A stretch of DNA of 56,888 nt from an uncultured Merdimonas sp. (GTDB taxonomy: Bacteria > Bacillota > Clostridia > Lachnospirales > Lachnospiraceae), in assembly GCA_944378225.1 (NCBI GenBank), contig CALWGE010000008.1:1-56888 (forward strand), given 5' to 3'. The position numbers and the translations under genes were made by a program. Positions 52,910 to 56,888 of this stretch are shown one piece after another (position 1 is the first letter of the stretch; each line of letters begins with the position of its first letter). The notes beneath the pieces are model-generated. The model did not search any database, was not told the DNA's origin, and saw only the letters and a program-made list of their open reading frames with translations.

Positions 52910-54181
52910 TTACAGTCTGTAAACAATTTCTCCATTACAGATAGTATAACGGACGCGTCCGAAAAGTTTCCAGTTACGGAATGGAGAATTGGAAGAGCGG
53001 GAGCAGAAGTCTTTCACAGTCCACTCTTCTTTTTCATCAAAAACAACCAGATCTGCCGGAGCTCCTACAGTTATTCCCTCATAAGGAAGATGATACAACC
53101 GGGCCGGATTAAGGCTCATCTTTTTCATCAGTTCCATCAGACTTAAATGTCCGGGCTTTACCAATTGTGTAATGCCCAGTGCAAAAGCTGTTTCCAGACC
53201 AATAATTCCACTGGGAGCTTCTGTCAGCGGCAGTCCTTTTTCCTCTCCGCTGTGCGGCGCATGATCTGTAGCAATCATATCGATGCTTCCATCTTTCAAT
53301 CCTTCAATTACTGCCATCCTGTCTTCTTCTGTGCGCAGAGGCGGATTCATTTTCGCCAGCGTACCATATTCCAGAACAGCTTCTTCTGTCAGTGTAAAAT
53401 GATGGGGCGCGGCTTCCGCTGTAACATGAGAGCCTCTCTGTTTCGACCTTCGCACCGCCTCTACAGCTCCTGCGGTACTGATATGCTGTATATTAACGCT
53501 TGCTCCAGTTTCTTCTGCCAGACGGCAGTCACGCTCTACCATACTTACCTCAGCTTCCGCAGGAGAGCCTCCGATTCCCAGTTTTTCAGAAACAGTTCCC
53601 CGGTTAATCCCGTTTTCAGCAATATAGGCCGGGTTCTCCTCATGGAGGCTCACCGGTACATTCAGCCTGGCAGCCTCTGTAAATGCAGCCCGCAGAAGTT
53701 CTGTGTCCAGAATCGGCTTCCCATCATCCGTAAATCCTGCTGCGCCAAGCTTTCGCAGCGTTTCCATATCTGTGAGCTCTTTTCCCTGCATACCCTTCGT
53801 AACTGCCGCGCAGCTCATTACATGGATGCCCGTCTGTTCTCCTTTTTCCAGCACGTAAGAGAGCGTTTCCGGATTATCCACCACTGGCTTTGTATTCGCC
53901 ATACATATTACCGTAGTATATCCGCCCGCCGCTGCTGCTTTTGCTCTTGTCAGAATATCTTCTTTATGAGTCAGGCCCGGATCCCGAAAATGCACATGTA
54001 CATCCACAAATCCCGGAGCAACCACCAAACCGGAAGCATCCAGAATTTCTGCATCGTCCATGTCGTCTGGCAGCTGTCCCACAGCTGCTATTCTTCCATC
54101 TTTAATTAAAATATCTGCTTTTTCTTCTGTTCCCCGTAAGGGATCCAGAATTTTTGCTCCGCGAATACCAATCTCTGTCAT
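52910..54181 (-). CDS. pyrC: Dihydroorotase (class I)
   Basis: Cyclises carbamoyl-aspartate to dihydroorotate in pyrimidine synthesis. The 423 residues have metal ligands in DVHVHFRDPG, the region TDDGKP, SLHEENP, INIQHIST-like VNIQHIS, and the catalytic Asp in ATDHAPHS. The length and the DVHVHFRDPG motif mark the class I type. It overlaps the upstream solute-binding lipoprotein gene by 4 nt (ATGA), so it is translated after it. No other pyr genes are adjacent. Confidence 0.95.
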   Translation of the reverse strand: MTEIGIRGAKILDPLRGTEEKADILIKDGRIAAVGQLPDDMDDAEILDASGLVVAPGFVDVHVHFRDPGLTHKEDILTRAKAAAAGGYTTVICMANTKPVVDNPETLSYVLEKGEQTGIHVMSCAAVTKGMQGKELTDMETLRKLGAAGFTDDGKPILDTELLRAAFTEAARLNVPVSLHEENPAYIAENGINRGTVSEKLGIGGSPAEAEVSMVERDCRLAEETGASVNIQHISTAGAVEAVRRSKQRGSHVTAEAAPHHFTLTEEAVLEYGTLAKMNPPLRTEEDRMAVIEGLKDGSIDMIATDHAPHSGEEKGLPLTEAPSGIIGLETAFALGITQLVKPGHLSLMELMKKMSLNPARLYHLPYEGITVGAPADLVVFDEKEEWTVKDFCSRSSNSPFRNWKLFGRVRYTICNGEIVYRL

Positions 54182-55584
54182 TCCTCTGCCTTCTCTTCCT
54201 TTTGCAGTGTTTTATTTGCATACTCTACAAAACTGTCTGTAGCATCCTCAACACTGTACTCTTCATTTATAATTTCTGCCTCCATCTGATACCAGTAGAC
54301 ACGCATCTCCTCAAAGCCATCCACTTTGTTATAGTAGGTCCCACTGTACGGCATCAGGGCTTCATAAAGCTGAGCCTCCTCATTTCCGTCATACACATCT
54401 CCCATGGAAGTTCGTACTGGAAACGCTCCGCTGCGCACTACATTTTCTTTTGCCACTTCTTCATCATTGCAGAGAAAATCTACCAGATATCGGGACGCCT
54501 GCAGCTTATCTGCATCGCCGTTCTCAAAAATGCAGAACCCGTTCAGCATATATTCAAGAGACGGTACGCCGTCTGCTGAAGGATAAGGCATCACAACTAC
54601 CTCTACACCATTTTCAGCAAGTTTCTCCGCGTTGCTGATTGCCTGCGGCAGACTCCAGAGGAGGCAATAGGAATTCTCCCCTTCGACAAAGGAAGCTACC
54701 GCGTCCGCTCCCGAAGAACCTGAACCATTCAGGATCCACCCCTTGCTCATCCACTCCTTAATCTTTGTCAAAGCCTGCCTGTTGGCTTCACTGTCCATAG
54801 TGTAAGCCGACATTTCTTCATTCATCAGGCTTCCGTCATACAGATTTGTAATAAAGGAACGTGTTGCATAATCCCCCGCTATACCAGAACAATAGAGTAC
54901 GCCGCTGTTAAAACCGGATGCATTCAGTTTCTCAAGAACTTTTTCAAAATCGTCTGTAGTCCAGGTGCAGGCTCCTTCCCTGTTCATATTCTCTATAGCT
55001 CCGCTGCCCTCTATCATATATCTGTTAAAGGCCATTACATAATTGGAGCCGCTCAACGGATACATAACATATGCGTCTCCGTTCCGGCAGGCACTCAAAA
55101 TTCCTTCACTTACCATATCGGAAGTCACATCTTCTGTAAACAAATCACTGATATCATCCAGAACGCCTGCCTTTGCATAAGAACTGATTCTTCCCGGCTC
55201 GTCCAGCAATACATTGGGAAGTTCTCCCCCTTCCGTTTCCAGAAGAGCCTGAACTTCATCCGGACCGCTCAGATAATCCAGCATTTTAAGCTCCACTTTG
55301 ATATTCGGATACTTCTCATTAAATTTTTCCAGAAGAGCCTGCTCATAAGAGCCGTCTTCCTGTCCTTCATCCTGTACAAAAATCGGATATGTCCACCATG
55401 TAATCGTAGTTTCCAGATCCGAAACCACTTCGGTCGCTTCACTTTCCGTCTGTTCTTCTTCTACAGCCTCTACTTTAACTTCCTCTTTCGCCTTGTCCTG
55501 TGCCTCTTTATTTCCGCAGCCTCCAAGAACCGCCGCCATAACTCCTGCAAGCGCAAGTGCTGCCCATCTTTTCTTTATCATCAT
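54178..55584 (-). CDS. Extracellular solute-binding lipoprotein (ABC sugar type)
   Basis: A 468-residue lipoprotein with signal peptide and lipobox LGGC (Cys23), then an acidic linker of about 35 residues (KEEVKVEAVEEEQTESEATE). The cluster 1 solute-binding fold follows (TITWWTYPIFVQ, EKFNEKYPNIKVELKMLDY, and a C-terminal NEEYSVEDATDSFVEYANKTL). Such proteins bind sugars for ABC importers. No permease or ATPase genes lie nearby. It is the first gene of a two-gene unit with pyrC. The ATG follows AAGGAGG. Confidence 0.9.
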   Translation of the reverse strand: MMIKKRWAALALAGVMAAVLGGCGNKEAQDKAKEEVKVEAVEEEQTESEATEVVSDLETTITWWTYPIFVQDEGQEDGSYEQALLEKFNEKYPNIKVELKMLDYLSGPDEVQALLETEGGELPNVLLDEPGRISSYAKAGVLDDISDLFTEDVTSDMVSEGILSACRNGDAYVMYPLSGSNYVMAFNRYMIEGSGAIENMNREGACTWTTDDFEKVLEKLNASGFNSGVLYCSGIAGDYATRSFITNLYDGSLMNEEMSAYTMDSEANRQALTKIKEWMSKGWILNGSGSSGADAVASFVEGENSYCLLWSLPQAISNAEKLAENGVEVVVMPYPSADGVPSLEYMLNGFCIFENGDADKLQASRYLVDFLCNDEEVAKENVVRSGAFPVRTSMGDVYDGNEEAQLYEALMPYSGTYYNKVDGFEEMRVYWYQMEAEIINEEYSVEDATDSFVEYANKTLQKEEKAEE

Positions 55585-55709
55585 TCCAGAAAATGCCTCC
55601 TTAGTTGCTGTAACCTCAGCTTTTCAACAGCTATAAAAGCCATATTTACTGACTTTATCACTATAACACAGATAATAATATGGGACAAGAGGGAATACCG
55701 GGTTCCTGG

Positions 55710-55737
55710 TTGACAAGCTTTTCCTTCTTAGTATACA
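55710..55737 (+). promoter_or_regulatory. Promoter of the E2-like gene
   Basis: -35 TTGACA (55710-55715), 16-bp spacer, -10 TATACA (55732-55737); TACAAT at 55734-55739 is an alternative. It lies about 35 nt before the ATG. Confidence 0.65.
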
Positions 55738-55772
55738 ATAGGTCCAGATTTCAGGAGGGGAGGTTCTGAAGA

Positions 55773-56687
55773 ATGAAACCTTTAGAAGGAAGAAAACGCC
55801 GCTTCGGCGACAGAAATGATGGTTTTCTGGTCAGGAATCTGGATCCAATGGGAAAGCTTATCCCTTTTATTATGAAAAGCAAAGCTGACAGCTGGGTGCT
55901 GTTCGAGGATCGCATTGATATCACACACACGCAGGATTTTCTGCACCAGATGCGCAAGGGAGAGATTCCCGGTCTGACTCTTTATCATATCATCTTCGCC
56001 GCGATTGTCCGCACTTATTCTCAGGTACCTGAATTGAACCGTTTCATCGCCCGCAGTAATATTTATGCCCGCAATGAGATGAAAGGTTCTATGGTTGTCA
56101 TGAAAGGAATGCAGCGCGACAGTGAACGGACCACAATCATGCCCTGTTTCGAAATGGAAGCTACTCTGAAAGAGGTGTCCGAAAAAATTCAATCGCTGGC
56201 CAATCCTATTGATCGCACAAAAAAAGTTGCGGAAGATGAAAACAGAAATGATTTTGATAAGCTGGAACTGGCATTAAGTCTGATTCCAAACTGGTTGATT
56301 TCTCTGGTATTCAGCCTGTTAAAATTTCTTGATCGTCATGGATGGATTCCAAGAAAAGTGACAGCTCTGAGTCCGTTCCATGCCAGCTTTTTCCTTACCA
56401 ATATGGGCTCTATTGGTATGCAGCCAGTGTATCATCACATTTACGAATTCGGTACTATCTCCATTTTCGGAGCTATCGGAAGCAAGGAAACTGTTCATGA
56501 ACTGGATCGAAACGGTACGCTTCGCCGCAAGACCTACCTGAACATGAAATTTGTGGTAGACGAACGTATCTGTGACGGTTTCATTTATGCACTGGGATTT
56601 AAGCATATCAAAAGCTGCATTTCCAAGCCGGAACAGCTGATGGAACGGCCTAAGACAATTGTGCAGGACAAAATTGACCGAAACTAG
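55773..56687 (+). CDS. Stand-alone E2-like (2-oxoacid dehydrogenase acyltransferase fold) protein
   Basis: A 304-residue protein resembling the catalytic domain of E2/CAT acyltransferases: LTLYHIIFAAIVRTYSQVPELNRFI near the middle, then SFFLTNMGSIGM and the terminal motif VVDERICDG. The family motif is DHRxxDG; here the catalytic His is Glu264. No lipoyl or E1/E3-binding domain is present, and no dehydrogenase genes are adjacent. The N-terminus is basic, and two hydrophobic stretches (about 170-190) may contact membrane. Function is unknown, possibly non-catalytic or with altered chemistry. A GGAGGGGAGG site precedes the ATG. Confidence 0.75.
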   Translation: MKPLEGRKRRFGDRNDGFLVRNLDPMGKLIPFIMKSKADSWVLFEDRIDITHTQDFLHQMRKGEIPGLTLYHIIFAAIVRTYSQVPELNRFIARSNIYARNEMKGSMVVMKGMQRDSERTTIMPCFEMEATLKEVSEKIQSLANPIDRTKKVAEDENRNDFDKLELALSLIPNWLISLVFSLLKFLDRHGWIPRKVTALSPFHASFFLTNMGSIGMQPVYHHIYEFGTISIFGAIGSKETVHELDRNGTLRRKTYLNMKFVVDERICDGFIYALGFKHIKSCISKPEQLMERPKTIVQDKIDRN

Positions 56688-56702
56688 AAAATATTTATCC
56701 AA

Positions 56703-56757
56703 AAAGCGAATGCTCTCTTCAGTATCTTTATACTTTTGAAAGGCATTCGTTTTTTGA
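56703..56757 (+). terminator. Terminator of the E2-like gene
   Basis: GCGAATGC pairs with GCATTCGT across a 29-nt loop, followed by TTTTTT. Confidence 0.75.
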
Positions 56758-56769
56758 ATCTTTAAAAAT

Positions 56770-56802
56770 GCAAAAACCGGAATTCTGAATCTTCAGAACT
56801 CC
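56770..56802 (-). terminator. Terminator of tRNA-Lys
   Basis: On the minus strand ACCGGA-TTCTGA pairs with TCAGAA-TCCGGT (one mismatch), followed by TTTTTGCATTTTT. Confidence 0.85.
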
Positions 56803-56814
56803 GGTTCTTTCTAA

Positions 56815-56887
56815 TGAAGCATCGGGGATTCGAACCCCGGACAACTTGATTAAAAGTCAAGTGCTCTACCGACTGAGCTAATGCTCC
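56815..56887 (-). tRNA. tRNA-Lys (TTT)
   Basis: The minus-strand cloverleaf has acceptor stem GGAGCAT with ATGCTTC (one G-U pair), D-arm AGCTCAGTCGGTAGAGC, anticodon loop CTTTTAA with anticodon TTT, T-arm GGGGTTCGAATCCCC and discriminator A. The gene is complete, one base from the window end; no CCA is encoded. Confidence 0.96.
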
Positions 56888-56888
56888 A

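Noticed and set aside
1-56888. CRISPR arrays, insertion sequences, integrase or attachment sites
   Set aside because: No spaced direct repeats, transposase or integrase motifs, or tRNA-end duplications were seen. The tRNA genes at both ends are intact, with no integrase beside them.

Overview
The window looks like a chromosomal segment of a spore-forming anaerobe of the Lachnospiraceae (Clostridia). The evidence is an alpha/beta-type small acid-soluble spore protein, a stand-alone Spo0A C-terminal domain protein, class III (oxygen-sensitive) ribonucleotide reductase, rubredoxin, a DUF4364 protein, strong AGGAGG-type ribosome sites, Gram-positive lipoboxes and a sortase. Base composition is moderate and looks uniform throughout. 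No insertion sequence, prophage, CRISPR array or rRNA was seen. The genus cannot be fixed from what is visible; a Blautia/Dorea-like relative is a guess.

Layout. 1-6000: tRNA-Gly, asparagine synthetase, then a response regulator, sensor kinase and lipoprotein operon. 6000-11000: a metal-dependent hydrolase and a three-gene MacB-like ABC system made of an ATPase, a large membrane-anchored ectodomain protein and an FtsX-type permease. 11000-17800: glyA, a DUF1294 membrane protein, homoserine O-acyltransferase, viroplasmin-RNase H, an orphan Spo0A_C protein, an alanyl-tRNA editing protein, rubredoxin and a cysteine-rich Crp/Fnr regulator. 17800-21650: a compact operon of a cytoplasmic leucine-rich-repeat protein, a VWA protein and a MoxR-type AAA+ ATPase. 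21750-24700: nrdD and nrdG behind a promoter with two NrdR-like boxes. 24700-34500: a drug-efflux island with two heterodimeric ABC exporters, two MarR regulators and a MATE pump. 34600-38050: a Wzz-like protein with a kinase-like tail and a nucleotide-sugar dehydratase. 38200-41000: radical SAM protein, DUF4364 protein and an AI-2E/YtvI-type membrane protein. 41000-47200: the protein quality-control cluster tig-clpP-clpX-lon-ysxC. 47500-50700: class B sortase, LCP ligase and a secreted two-repeat protein with an SPKTA sorting signal. 50800-56888: SASP, DJ-1/PfpI protein, CYTH protein, XRE regulator, a solute-binding lipoprotein overlapping dihydroorotase, an E2-like acyltransferase lacking its catalytic histidine, and tRNA-Lys.

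Most genes are ordinary housekeeping. The best candidates for less-described biology are the LRR-VWA-MoxR operon (17787-21648), the self-contained sortase-LCP-substrate operon (47521-50665) and the Wzz protein with a P-loop-less BY-kinase-like tail (34671-36155). All functional statements come from reading motifs and gene order; no database search was run.
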